A stretch of DNA of 64,000 bases. Source: Lentisphaeria bacterium. GTDB taxonomy: Bacteria > Verrucomicrobiota > Lentisphaeria > Victivallales > Victivallaceae. This document shows positions 1-7,815 of this stretch, piece by piece. Below the pieces are notes generated by a model. It worked only from the letters and a program-made list of their open reading frames with translations, searched no databases and had not been told where the DNA came from. The position numbers and the translations under genes were made by a program. The stretch's first letter is position 1. Every line of letters starts with the position of its first letter. The stretch spans positions 58,686-122,685 of the forward strand of contig JAFVZB010000073.1 of assembly GCA_017508385.1 (NCBI GenBank), given 5' to 3'.

Positions 1-549
1 AAACTGGGCAACTACCCGTTCAGCTCAGGCGTTTTCGATGTTGATGCCATCGGACTTGTAAAGCTGCAGAAAAGGCTCAATCAGGGTGTCGATATCGGAG
101 GCGTTCCACTGGGCAACAACGAAAAAACCTCGATCGTAGCCGGAGTCGGTGCCGACCCCAACGCCATTGATATGGAACGTGAATACCGCCGTCTTGCCGA
201 AAAAGTTGAAGCCGGAGCTGAGTTTATCATCACCCAGCCGGTATTTGAACCCGAAGTCCTGCTCGAATTTCTGAAAAAGACACGTCATCTCGGCTGTCCC
301 GTAATCGCCGGAGTCTGGCCGTTCGCCAGCTACCGCAACGCCCAGTTCATGAAAACAGAGGTTCCCGGAGTAGTCGTTCCCGACTGGATAATGGAGGCGA
401 TGAAAAATGCCGGAGACAAAGATGCCCAGCGTGCCGAAGGCATACGCATAGCCCGCTCCATCATCGATGCAATCAAAGGCGATGTAAGGGGCATCGCCAC
501 CAGTGCTCCGCTCGGAAATGTGAACACTGCCATCGAAGTGTGCAGATGA
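1..549 (+). CDS. metF: Methylenetetrahydrofolate reductase, C-terminal part (5' end outside window)
   Basis: An open frame enters from the left edge and ends at TGA 547-549, so 182 residues are visible. They match the second half of the MTHFR TIM barrel: the stretch around ITQPVFEPEVLLEFL, then a V-I-A-G-V-W-P strand, SYRNAQFM, EVPGVVVPDWI and the terminal helix with EGIRIARSIIDAI. The family reduces 5,10-methylene-THF to 5-methyl-THF using FAD, feeding methionine synthesis. The pattern GL-KL followed by a long variable loop also occurs in the bifunctional homocysteine S-methyltransferase/MTHFR proteins, and the missing N-terminus is needed to decide between the two. There is no strong terminator before lysS. 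Confidence 0.85.
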   Translation, partial: KLGNYPFSSGVFDVDAIGLVKLQKRLNQGVDIGGVPLGNNEKTSIVAGVGADPNAIDMEREYRRLAEKVEAGAEFIITQPVFEPEVLLEFLKKTRHLGCPVIAGVWPFASYRNAQFMKTEVPGVVVPDWIMEAMKNAGDKDAQRAEGIRIARSIIDAIKGDVRGIATSAPLGNVNTAIEVCR

Positions 550-596
550 TCCCCTGCCCTGCGGCAATATTTCCTGAGTTTTTTATTCTTATGCAG

Positions 597-625
597 TTGC
601 AGTTCTCTGTTTGCCGGGCTATATT
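597..625 (+). promoter_or_regulatory. Predicted lysS promoter
   Basis: TTGCAG (597-602), 17-bp spacer, TATATT (620-625). It lies 49 bp before the chosen lysS start and follows the same pattern as other promoters in the window. Confidence 0.5.
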
Positions 626-673
626 ATATAAATGTACTATAGTTTTGAACAAAAATATATCCGGAGTATAAAA

Positions 674-2182
674 ATGTCAGAAGAAAACACTCAGATCATT
701 CCGAATCAGAGCGAAATCGTTTCCCAGCGCATCGCAAAACTTGACACCTGGCGTGAAGCAGGTATAAATCCCTTCGGAGCAGGCTATCCCGATGTTCAGA
801 AAATCGCCGATATCCGTGCCTCATTTGTGCCGCCCGCCGACCCTGAAGCCGACCCCCACGCCGGTCCTGAGGTCAACGTGGCAGGTCGTCTCGTCGCCAA
901 ACGCGGAATGGGCAAATCCATTTTCGCCGATGTGCGTGACAGCAGCGGAAGAATCCAGCTCTTCGCCGGAAAGAGCGACCTCACCGAAGAGGATTTTGCC
1001 ACCTTCAAAAGACTTGATATCGGCGATATCGTCGGTATCAAAGGCAGACTCTTTGTCACCAAGATGGGAGAGGTCACCATCCGTGTCGCCAAGCCGACTC
1101 TGCTTTCAAAATCACTGAGACCGCTGCCGGAAAAATTTCACGGCTTGACCGATGTCGAGCAGCGTTACCGCCAGCGTTATCTTGATATGATCGCCAATCC
1201 CGAGGTGATGGAGGTCTTCAAGAAGCGCAGTGCCATTATCAGAGAGGTCCGCAACTTCCTCGCCGGGCGTGGATTTATGGAAGTTGAGACTCCGATGCTC
1301 CAGCCGCTCGCAGGCGGAGCATCTGCAAATCCGTTCGTCACCCGTTACGAGGCTCTTGACTCAGACGTTTACATGCGTATCGCTCCCGAGCTCTACCTCA
1401 AACGCCTGCTGGTCGGCGGATTTGAGCGGGTCTTTGAGCTCAACAGAAGTTTCCGCAACGAGGGACTCGACCGCAGACACAATCCTGAGTTCACCATGCT
1501 TGAGATCTATCAGGCTTACGGAAACTGCGAGAGCATGATGGAGCTCATCGAGTCGATGATTTCCACCGTTGCCATGAAGGTTTGCGGAACTCTGAAAATC
1601 GAGCACGCCAATGGTAAAGTTCTCGACTTCACTCCTCCCTTCAGACGTGCGACCTATCACGATCTGGTCAAAGAAAAGGGCGGTGATGACTGGTTCGATA
1701 TCACCTTTGCCGAGCGTGTCGAAAGAGGCAGAAAGCTCGGACTCGATGTCAACGACAAGATGAGTGACCTCGATGTCACCAATGAGCTGTACGAAAAACT
1801 GGTCGAACCCAACAACATCCAGCCGACCTTCGTCACCCGTCTGCCTGCGGAACTGCTTCCGCTCGCCAATCCCTGCGCCGACGACCCGAGTCTGGTCGAT
1901 GTGTTCGAGCTCGGCGTCAACGGCATGGAGCTTGCTCCTGCATACAGCGAGCTGAACAACCCGGTCATCCAGCGTCAGCGTTTCATGGATCAGTTCGAGA
2001 AGAACAAAGCCGAGGGCGACGAAGTTTCCAACAAGATCGACGAGGACTTCCTGACCGCTCTCGAATACGGAATGCCTCCCGCCGGAGGAATGGGTGTCGG
2101 TATCGACCGTCTGGTCATGGCTCTCACCGGAGCAGAGTCCATCCGTGACGTCATCCTCTTCCCCCAGATGCGCCGCATCTGA
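674..2182 (+). CDS. lysS: Lysyl-tRNA synthetase (class II)
   Basis: Charges tRNA-Lys with lysine. The product is 502 aa, the normal length for bacterial LysRS. An N-terminal OB-fold (about residues 45-150, containing GRLVAKRGMGKSIFADV) precedes the class II catalytic core. Motif 2 is seen as FRNEGLDRRHNPEFTMLE and motif 3 as GMGVGIDRLVMALTG, followed by SIRDVILFPQMRR at the end. The frame is open 14 codons further upstream, but the ATG at 674 is preferred: it has CCGGAG just upstream and gives a normal N-terminus, whereas the earlier start falls just downstream of the predicted -10. The gene appears monocistronic, with its own promoter and a strong terminator. Confidence 0.95.
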   Translation: MSEENTQIIPNQSEIVSQRIAKLDTWREAGINPFGAGYPDVQKIADIRASFVPPADPEADPHAGPEVNVAGRLVAKRGMGKSIFADVRDSSGRIQLFAGKSDLTEEDFATFKRLDIGDIVGIKGRLFVTKMGEVTIRVAKPTLLSKSLRPLPEKFHGLTDVEQRYRQRYLDMIANPEVMEVFKKRSAIIREVRNFLAGRGFMEVETPMLQPLAGGASANPFVTRYEALDSDVYMRIAPELYLKRLLVGGFERVFELNRSFRNEGLDRRHNPEFTMLEIYQAYGNCESMMELIESMISTVAMKVCGTLKIEHANGKVLDFTPPFRRATYHDLVKEKGGDDWFDITFAERVERGRKLGLDVNDKMSDLDVTNELYEKLVEPNNIQPTFVTRLPAELLPLANPCADDPSLVDVFELGVNGMELAPAYSELNNPVIQRQRFMDQFEKNKAEGDEVSNKIDEDFLTALEYGMPPAGGMGVGIDRLVMALTGAESIRDVILFPQMRRI

Positions 2183-2201
2183 AAAAGCATTGAAGATACC
2201 A

Positions 2202-2236
2202 AGCGGAAGCTGTGCTGCACAGCTTCCGCTTTTTTA
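2202..2236 (+). terminator. Rho-independent terminator of lysS
   Basis: Perfect stem: AGCGGAAGCTGTG pairs with its complement ending at 2230, and TTTTTTA follows. It starts 19 bp after the lysS stop. Confidence 0.9.
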
Positions 2237-2244
2237 TATCAATG

Positions 2245-2403
2245 GCTCTGTTCCCGACATTGGTAGGTAAAAGTAAATAAAAAAGTTTCCCCGCTTTTCT
2301 TGAAAGGGAGAGAGGGGCGCGGGGAGAGAGGGAAAACTTCTTTTCTCGTGAAAAGAAGTTTTCACGCTTTCCCCGCATCATCTACCCATATCAGGAACAA
2401 ATC
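2245..2403 (+). repeat. 159-bp inverted-repeat element, copy 1
   Basis: The ends are imperfect inverted repeats: GTTCCCGACATTGGTAG at 2250 pairs with CTACCCATATCAGGAAC ending at 2398. The centre is a long hairpin with AACTTCTTTTC / GAAAAGAAGTT arms around TCGT. About 90% similar to copy 2 (7603-7761), to which it aligns without gaps, and its 58-nt central hairpin is identical to that of copy 3. It sits directly after the lysS terminator. It is too short to encode a transposase, so it resembles a MITE or a REP/BIME-type intergenic repeat. Confidence 0.85.
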
Positions 2404-2445
2404 TATATCAATAAAGCTCAGGATAAACTCTGTTTCAGTACATTT

Positions 2446-2474
2446 TTGACTTGATTTTAAGCGCTTTTGAATAT
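2446..2474 (+). promoter_or_regulatory. Predicted promoter of the SDR/MDR/GH38 operon, with a LacI-like palindrome
   Basis: TTGACT (2446-2451), 17-bp spacer, GAATAT (2469-2474). The spacer contains AAGCGCTT (2459-2466), the core of many LacI/GalR-family operators, as would suit a sugar-responsive operon. No regulator gene is nearby, so the operator idea is inference. Confidence 0.35.
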
Positions 2475-2520
2475 ACATTAAACCCTGTTAACACTTGTCA
2501 TAAAAACCGGAGATTTTCTA

Positions 2521-3522
2521 ATGAAAAAAATTCTCGTTCTCGGCGCAACCGGAGCCATGGGTAAATACCTCGTTCCCCGCCTGGCAGATATGAACTGCAA
2601 AGTAGATGCGGTCGCTCTGGATAAATTTCCGCTCGAACATCCCAATATCAACAGTATCGTCACTCCGAACGCCCGTGACGGCAAATATATGCTCGAGCTG
2701 CTTGCAAACAAATATGACGGCGTCGTGGATTTTCTGGTTTACAACACCGAACTGATAACCACTTTCCTGCCGATGATGGTCGAAAATTGCGGACACTATA
2801 TTTATCTATCCTCTTACCGGGTCTATGACAACAAAGAAATTCCGATAAAAGAAACCAGTCCGAGACTCTGCGACACTGCCGATGAGCAGCTGATAAAACT
2901 CTCTGACGATTACAGCATCTACAAAGCACGCGGCGAAGATGTTTTGAAACTCCTGCCGCAGAAAAACTGGACCGTCATCCGTCCGGCGATCACTTACAGT
3001 TACCTGCGCAACCAACTGGTCACTCTTGAACTTCACAACACTGTCGGAAGAGCAAAACAGGGCAAAACCGTTGTTCTTCCAGAGGAGGCACGGAGCGTTC
3101 AGGCAACGATGTCATGGGGCGGAGATGTTGCGGAAATGATATCCAAACTGCTCTTCAACGACAAGGCTCTCGCCGAAGTATTCACCACATCAACAGCCGA
3201 ACACCACACCTGGGAAGAGGTCGCCGGCTACTACACTGAAATCTGCGGTCTCAAGCCGCTCTGGGTTCCAAAAGATGAGTATCTCGGCATCGTCAATGAC
3301 TTCAAATACTCAAACGGTTCCCGCTGGCAGCTCGAATGTGACCGTCTCTTCGACCGGGTCATCGACAACTCGAAGGTGCTCGATGCCACCGGAATGAAGC
3401 AAGCCGACCTCATGCCGTTGAGAAAGGGACTCGAGCTTGAGATATCAAAAATACCGGCAGATTTCAAATGGCGTCCCAATGAGCGCATGGATAACTATTT
3501 AGCAAAATGCGGAATAAAATAA
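2521..3522 (+). CDS. NAD-dependent epimerase/dehydratase (extended SDR family)
   Basis: The 333-aa protein opens with a Rossmann nucleotide-binding motif, VLGATGAMGKYLVPRL (GxxGxxG type, residues 6-21). A segment near residue 100 ending in YLSSYRVYD corresponds to the Ser-containing strand of extended SDRs, and SIYKARGEDVL (about 137-147) supplies the YxxxK catalytic pair. The family includes sugar-nucleotide epimerases, dehydratases and reductases; the substrate cannot be read from the sequence. CCGGAG lies 10 bp before the ATG. It is the first gene of an operon with a quinone-reductase-like protein and an alpha-mannosidase, which suggests a role in processing a sugar released from a mannose-containing glycan (inference). 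Confidence 0.75.
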   Translation: MKKILVLGATGAMGKYLVPRLADMNCKVDAVALDKFPLEHPNINSIVTPNARDGKYMLELLANKYDGVVDFLVYNTELITTFLPMMVENCGHYIYLSSYRVYDNKEIPIKETSPRLCDTADEQLIKLSDDYSIYKARGEDVLKLLPQKNWTVIRPAITYSYLRNQLVTLELHNTVGRAKQGKTVVLPEEARSVQATMSWGGDVAEMISKLLFNDKALAEVFTTSTAEHHTWEEVAGYYTEICGLKPLWVPKDEYLGIVNDFKYSNGSRWQLECDRLFDRVIDNSKVLDATGMKQADLMPLRKGLELEISKIPADFKWRPNERMDNYLAKCGIK

Positions 3523-3540
3523 ATACGGAGAAAATCTACC

Positions 3541-4500
3541 ATGAAAGCAATGACTCTTGACGAAAAACTCAACTTTGTCTGGCGTGAAGTACCAGACCCG
3601 GTGCGCAAAGCAGATGAAGTACTCATTGAAGTGCACGCGGCAGCGGTCAACCGTGCCGACCTCATGCAGAAAGACGGCTGCTACGCCTCTCCTCCCGAGT
3701 GGCCCCAGTGGTGCGGACTTGAGGTTTCCGGAATAGTTCTCGAAGCTCCGGAAGGTGCCGACGTCAAAGCCGGAGACAAAGTCTGTGCCCTTGTCGGCGG
3801 AGGCGGTTACTCCGAAAAAATCGCCGTTCCCGCCGGAATGGTCGTGCCGATTCCCGAGGGAATGACTCTCGTTGAGGCGGCTTCGATCCCCGAAGTGTGG
3901 TGCACGGTCTATCTCAACTTGATGTTTGAAGCAGGCGGACTCAAACCCGGTGACGTATTTTACGTTCAGGCAGGAGCAAGCGGAGTCGGTCTCGCCGCCA
4001 TCCAGCTGGCAAAGCTCATGGGTGCTGAAGTCATCACCACCGTCGGCTCGGATGAAAAAATCAAGTTCGTCAAAAAGCTCGGAGCTGACTATGTGGTCGA
4101 TCACCACAAAGAGGATATCCGCAAGACTCTCGAAGCACATCCTCCGGCTGTCGCCCTCGACTGCATCGGCGGAAAACTCATGGGCGAGTGTCTGAAAAAC
4201 ATGGTCTTCGGCGGCAGATGGATAATGATCGCCACCATGGCAGGCGGAGAGACTCTCATAAATCTTGAAACCATTTGGAGAAAACGCATAAAACTCATCG
4301 GCAGCACTCTGCGCAGCCGTACCGCTGAGGAAAAAAGCCGCATCATGAAAGCTCTCCAAACCGAACTCTGGCCGCTCTTTACCGCCGGAAAACTCGTGAG
4401 CAACATCCACGCAGTATTTCCGATAGCTCAAGTCGAAGAGGCACACGCTGTATTGCGCCGCTCAGAAAACATCGGTAAAGTGGTACTCACAATGAGGTAA
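3541..4500 (+). CDS. NAD(P)H:quinone oxidoreductase-like MDR family protein
   Basis: A 319-aa zinc-independent medium-chain dehydrogenase/reductase. The N-terminal GroES-like domain contains AAAVNRADLMQKDGCYASPP and GLEVSG, the usual pattern of the TP53I3/PIG3 quinone-reductase branch, and lacks the structural and catalytic cysteines of zinc alcohol dehydrogenases. The NADPH-binding Rossmann motif is QAGASGVGLAAIQLAK (about 142-157), followed by GADYVVDH. The C-terminus has IGSTLRSRTAEEK, also typical of this branch. It starts 18 bp after the SDR stop with a GGAG ribosome site, so the two are co-transcribed. The physiological substrate is unknown; reduction of a reactive carbonyl or quinone is the family activity. 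Confidence 0.8.
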   Translation: MKAMTLDEKLNFVWREVPDPVRKADEVLIEVHAAAVNRADLMQKDGCYASPPEWPQWCGLEVSGIVLEAPEGADVKAGDKVCALVGGGGYSEKIAVPAGMVVPIPEGMTLVEAASIPEVWCTVYLNLMFEAGGLKPGDVFYVQAGASGVGLAAIQLAKLMGAEVITTVGSDEKIKFVKKLGADYVVDHHKEDIRKTLEAHPPAVALDCIGGKLMGECLKNMVFGGRWIMIATMAGGETLINLETIWRKRIKLIGSTLRSRTAEEKSRIMKALQTELWPLFTAGKLVSNIHAVFPIAQVEEAHAVLRRSENIGKVVLTMR

Positions 4501-4529
4501 AAAGTATCCTTATGTCAAGGAGATGAAAA

Positions 4530-7500
4530 ATGAAAGATGAAATGAGAGAAAAACTGCTGGCTTTTCAGCAGAAGAAAGCCGGATTGTTCCGCGACCGTCT
4601 CTACAATGCATTTCTGACCGATACCAGAAAACTTGAAGCAGAGTGTTATATCAGCAGCGAGCCGGTGAAATTCTGTGACCGTCTGAAGCTCGAAAAGCGC
4701 GCCATCAAAGAGGGCGACTCTTTCGGAAAACGCTGGGACAATGCCTGGTTCCATCTCACAGGAACTATTCCTGCGGAGTGGGTCGGCAAGCCGGTGTGGG
4801 TGCATCTGAATCTCGGCGGAGAGATATTGATTTTCAACGACAGCGGTGTTCCGGTATTCGGACTTACCAACCACAGTGTATATAATCCGTTTTACCTTAA
4901 AGAGCACTATGAAGTCACAGCCTCTGCTGAAAGCAATTCCGAAGTGGACTTCTGGTGCGAGGTTTGTGCCAACGGACTCTTCGGAGAAGAAGAAAAAATC
5001 GACTCCAATGGCAAAGTCATCATTATGGAATACGGCGTTTACGATGATGAGATGTTCCAACTCTGGGATGATGTCTTTACGCTCATTTCTCTGCTTGAGT
5101 CATACGAACAGCCCTGCGCCCGCAAGTACCAGATCGCTGCCGCTCTCGAGCAGGCGGAAGGTATCTACGGCGAGGAGCCTGAAAATGCCTCCGCCGCAAG
5201 AGAAGTCCTCAAAAAGCAGCTCTCATTCAGGGCGACCGACTCCGAGCTTTCCACCACCGTCGTCGGACACGCCCATATCGACGTGGGCTGGCTCTGGGCG
5301 GTGAGGGAATCCATCCGCAAATCGGCACGCACCTTTGCCAGCCAGCTGGATAACATCGAGCGTTATCCGGAATACATTTTCGGTGCCTCACAGCCCCAGC
5401 TGTATTTGTTCATCAAAGAGAACTATCCGGAACTCTACGAAAAGATCAAAGCCCAGGTCAAAGCCGGACGCTGGGAGTGTCAGGGCGGAATGTGGGTCGA
5501 AGCCGACTGCAATATCATTTCCGGAGAGTCGATGATCCGTCAGTTCCTCCACGGTAAAAACTTCTTCAAAGATGAGTTCGGCGTCGATGTGAAAAACCTC
5601 TGGATACCGGACGTATTCGGTTATTCCGCCGCGATGCCTCAGATCATCAAAAAGTGTAATTGCAACTACTTCCTCACCCAGAAGATCTCCTGGAGCCAGT
5701 TCAATAAATTTCCGTATCATACCTTTATGTGGGAAGGTATCGACGGCAGCCGGGTCTTGACCCATTTCCCGCCGGAAGATACTTACAACTCCAATCTTGA
5801 CCCCAAATCTCTTGTCTACGCCCGCAACAACTTCAGTGAAGCGGCGTTCCTTCCTGAATTTATGACCCTTGCCGGGATCGGAGACGGCGGCGGCGGTCCG
5901 TCGATGCGGCACATCGAAAACGGCAGACGCACCGCAAACCTTGAAGGCGTGCCAAAAGTCAAGTTCGGCAAGGCGGATGATTTCTTCAAGCGGCTGGAAA
6001 AATATATTCCTCAGCTGCCCCGCTGGGTGGGAGAACTTTACCTTGAGCTTCACCGCGGAACTCTCACCACCCAGTCACGCACCAAGAGAAACAACCGCAA
6101 ATGTGAAGAGATACTTGCTGCGACTGAGTTCATCTACAGCTGTCTTCCGACAGACAAATATCCGGCAGAAGAGTTGGACAAGATGTGGAAATGTTTGCTC
6201 TGCAATCAATTTCACGACATCATTCCCGGGTCGTCCGTCCGTCAGGTCTACACGGTAACGGAAGAGGAGCATGCAAAAATCATTGCAAAGTGCGAAGAAC
6301 TCATCAGCAACGCGGGAGCTATGCTCTCCGACAAAGATGATGACACTCTCACTCTGGTAAATACGCTCGGATACGAGATCGAACAGATCATCACGCTTCC
6401 TGATTCCTGGATCGAACACGTTGTCACCGACATCGACGGCAACGCACTCGAAACCCAGTGCGGAGGCGGCAAAGCACTCTGTCTTGTAACCGTTCCTGCC
6501 GCCGGAAGCAAAGTCATCAAAAGAGCCGGAAAGTGCGGATGCACCTGTGAAGAGAGTGACAACACTCTTGTTCTCGAAAACGACCTTATCCGTTACGAGT
6601 TCAATTCCGACGCGGTTCTGGTATCGGCTTACGACAAAGAGTCCAAACGCGAACTTGTCTGCGGTGGAGGCAACCGCCTTGCGGTCTACGTCGACCAGCC
6701 GGTTTGCTGGGATGCCTGGGATATTGATTACACCTATCTCAAAACTCCGGCGGCAGGTGCCAGAGGTATCTCCGCGAAAAAGACCGAAAACGGCTCACTG
6801 CGCCAGACGCTCTCCTTCGAGCTTGCCGTAGGCAAGAGTTCAAAACTCTGTCAGGAGATCAGGCTCGGGAAAAACAGCAAACAGCTCGACTTTGTCACCG
6901 AAGCCGACTGGCACGAGAGCCACCGTATGCTCCGCGTCTCATTCCGGACCTGTGTCAATGCCGCAGAAGCCACCTGCGACATCCAGTATGGAAAAACGAT
7001 GCGTCCGACCCACACCAACACCAGTTGGGACTTCGCCCGTTTTGAAGTTGCAGCCCACCGTTACGTTGATATTTCCGATGTCAACGGCGGCGTCGCGCTG
7101 CTCAACGACTGCAAATACGGTTATCACCTTGCAAACGACACCCTCGATCTTGCTCTGCTGCGTTCAACCAAGTATCCGGACTACGCAGCGGATATGGGGA
7201 GTCACAAATTCACCTATTCGTTACTGCCTCACGCCGGAAGTCTGATCGAATCCGATGTGATGAGCCGTGCGGCACAGCTCAACCGCGAACTGACCATTCT
7301 GCCGGGAAAAGTCGATCTCGCTGTTCCCTTCGCGCTTTCCGATGTCCGCAATGTCGCTCTCGGAACGGTGAAGAAGGCGGAAAAGAGCGACGACATCATC
7401 ATAAGACTTGCAGAAACCGACGGAAGAAACGGAAGTATCAAACTTGCGTTTTCCGACAAAGTTTCAGTCAAAGAGTGCGATATGCTCGAATGGAACGACG

Positions 7501-7586
7501 TTGCCGACATCGCCGACAAATGCAATGAAATCGAGCTCAAATTCACCGCTTTTGAAATCAAAACTCTGAGAGTGAAAAAGCAGTAA
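4530..7586 (+). CDS. Alpha-mannosidase, glycoside hydrolase family 38
   Basis: A 1018-aa enzyme of the full GH38 size. An N-terminal beta-rich region leads to the catalytic barrel with GHAHIDVGWLWAVRE (H247, H249 and D251 as expected metal ligands and active-site residues) and WIPDVFGYSAAMPQ, in which D361 is the predicted nucleophile. The central helical region holds QFHDIIPGSS, a further GH38 landmark, and the C-terminal half is beta-sandwich. There is no signal peptide, so a cytoplasmic enzyme acting on imported mannosides is likely. It hydrolyses alpha-linked mannose with retention. It is the third gene of the operon, with CAAGGAG before the ATG. A 159-bp repeat begins 16 bp after the stop. 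Confidence 0.93.
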   Translation: MKDEMREKLLAFQQKKAGLFRDRLYNAFLTDTRKLEAECYISSEPVKFCDRLKLEKRAIKEGDSFGKRWDNAWFHLTGTIPAEWVGKPVWVHLNLGGEILIFNDSGVPVFGLTNHSVYNPFYLKEHYEVTASAESNSEVDFWCEVCANGLFGEEEKIDSNGKVIIMEYGVYDDEMFQLWDDVFTLISLLESYEQPCARKYQIAAALEQAEGIYGEEPENASAAREVLKKQLSFRATDSELSTTVVGHAHIDVGWLWAVRESIRKSARTFASQLDNIERYPEYIFGASQPQLYLFIKENYPELYEKIKAQVKAGRWECQGGMWVEADCNIISGESMIRQFLHGKNFFKDEFGVDVKNLWIPDVFGYSAAMPQIIKKCNCNYFLTQKISWSQFNKFPYHTFMWEGIDGSRVLTHFPPEDTYNSNLDPKSLVYARNNFSEAAFLPEFMTLAGIGDGGGGPSMRHIENGRRTANLEGVPKVKFGKADDFFKRLEKYIPQLPRWVGELYLELHRGTLTTQSRTKRNNRKCEEILAATEFIYSCLPTDKYPAEELDKMWKCLLCNQFHDIIPGSSVRQVYTVTEEEHAKIIAKCEELISNAGAMLSDKDDDTLTLVNTLGYEIEQIITLPDSWIEHVVTDIDGNALETQCGGGKALCLVTVPAAGSKVIKRAGKCGCTCEESDNTLVLENDLIRYEFNSDAVLVSAYDKESKRELVCGGGNRLAVYVDQPVCWDAWDIDYTYLKTPAAGARGISAKKTENGSLRQTLSFELAVGKSSKLCQEIRLGKNSKQLDFVTEADWHESHRMLRVSFRTCVNAAEATCDIQYGKTMRPTHTNTSWDFARFEVAAHRYVDISDVNGGVALLNDCKYGYHLANDTLDLALLRSTKYPDYAADMGSHKFTYSLLPHAGSLIESDVMSRAAQLNRELTILPGKVDLAVPFALSDVRNVALGTVKKAEKSDDIIIRLAETDGRNGSIKLAFSDKVSVKECDMLEWNDVADIADKCNEIELKFTAFEIKTLRVKKQ

Positions 7587-7602
7587 CAGAGCAAAAAACA
7601 AT

Positions 7603-7761
7603 GCTCTGTTCCCGACATGGGTAGGTAAAGGTAGATAAAAAAGTTTTCCCGCTTTTCTTGAAAGGGAGAGAGGGGCGCGGGGAGAGAGGGAAAACTTCTT
7701 TTCTCGTGAAAAGAAGTTTTCCCTCTCTCCCCGCATCATCTCCCCATATCGGGAACAAAGC
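7603..7761 (+). repeat. 159-bp inverted-repeat element, copy 2 (perfect central hairpin)
   Basis: Terminal inverted repeats: TGCTCTGTTCCCGACATGGG at 7602 and the near-complement ending near 7762. The centre is a perfect 27-bp stem (7677-7703 with 7708-7734) around a TCGT loop; each arm runs from GCGGGGAGAG to CTTCTTTTC. It has the same length as copy 1 and lies 16 bp after the alpha-mannosidase stop. It could also stabilise or terminate the upstream mRNA. Confidence 0.9.
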
Positions 7762-7773
7762 AAAAAACAAAAC

Positions 7774-7815
7774 AATACCGCAGAAGAGCACCTCACTTTT
7801 CTGCGGTATTTTTTT
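7774..7815. terminator. Bidirectional terminator between convergent genes
   Basis: A perfect 12-bp stem, AATACCGCAGAA (7774-7785) with TTCTGCGGTATT (7799-7810), has TTTTT after it on the plus strand and a T-rich run on the minus strand. It serves the GH38 operon and the converging gene whose stop codon overlaps it. Confidence 0.85.

Noticed and set aside
2151..2381. Minus-strand reading frame with a peptide that recurs near all three repeat copies
   Set aside because: The recurring peptide is just the translated inverted-repeat element. The frame has no independent start context, and its ends differ between copies.
3499..4446. 315-codon open frame antisense to the MDR gene
   Set aside because: It is a shadow of a well-supported gene on the plus strand, with atypical composition and no recognisable motifs.
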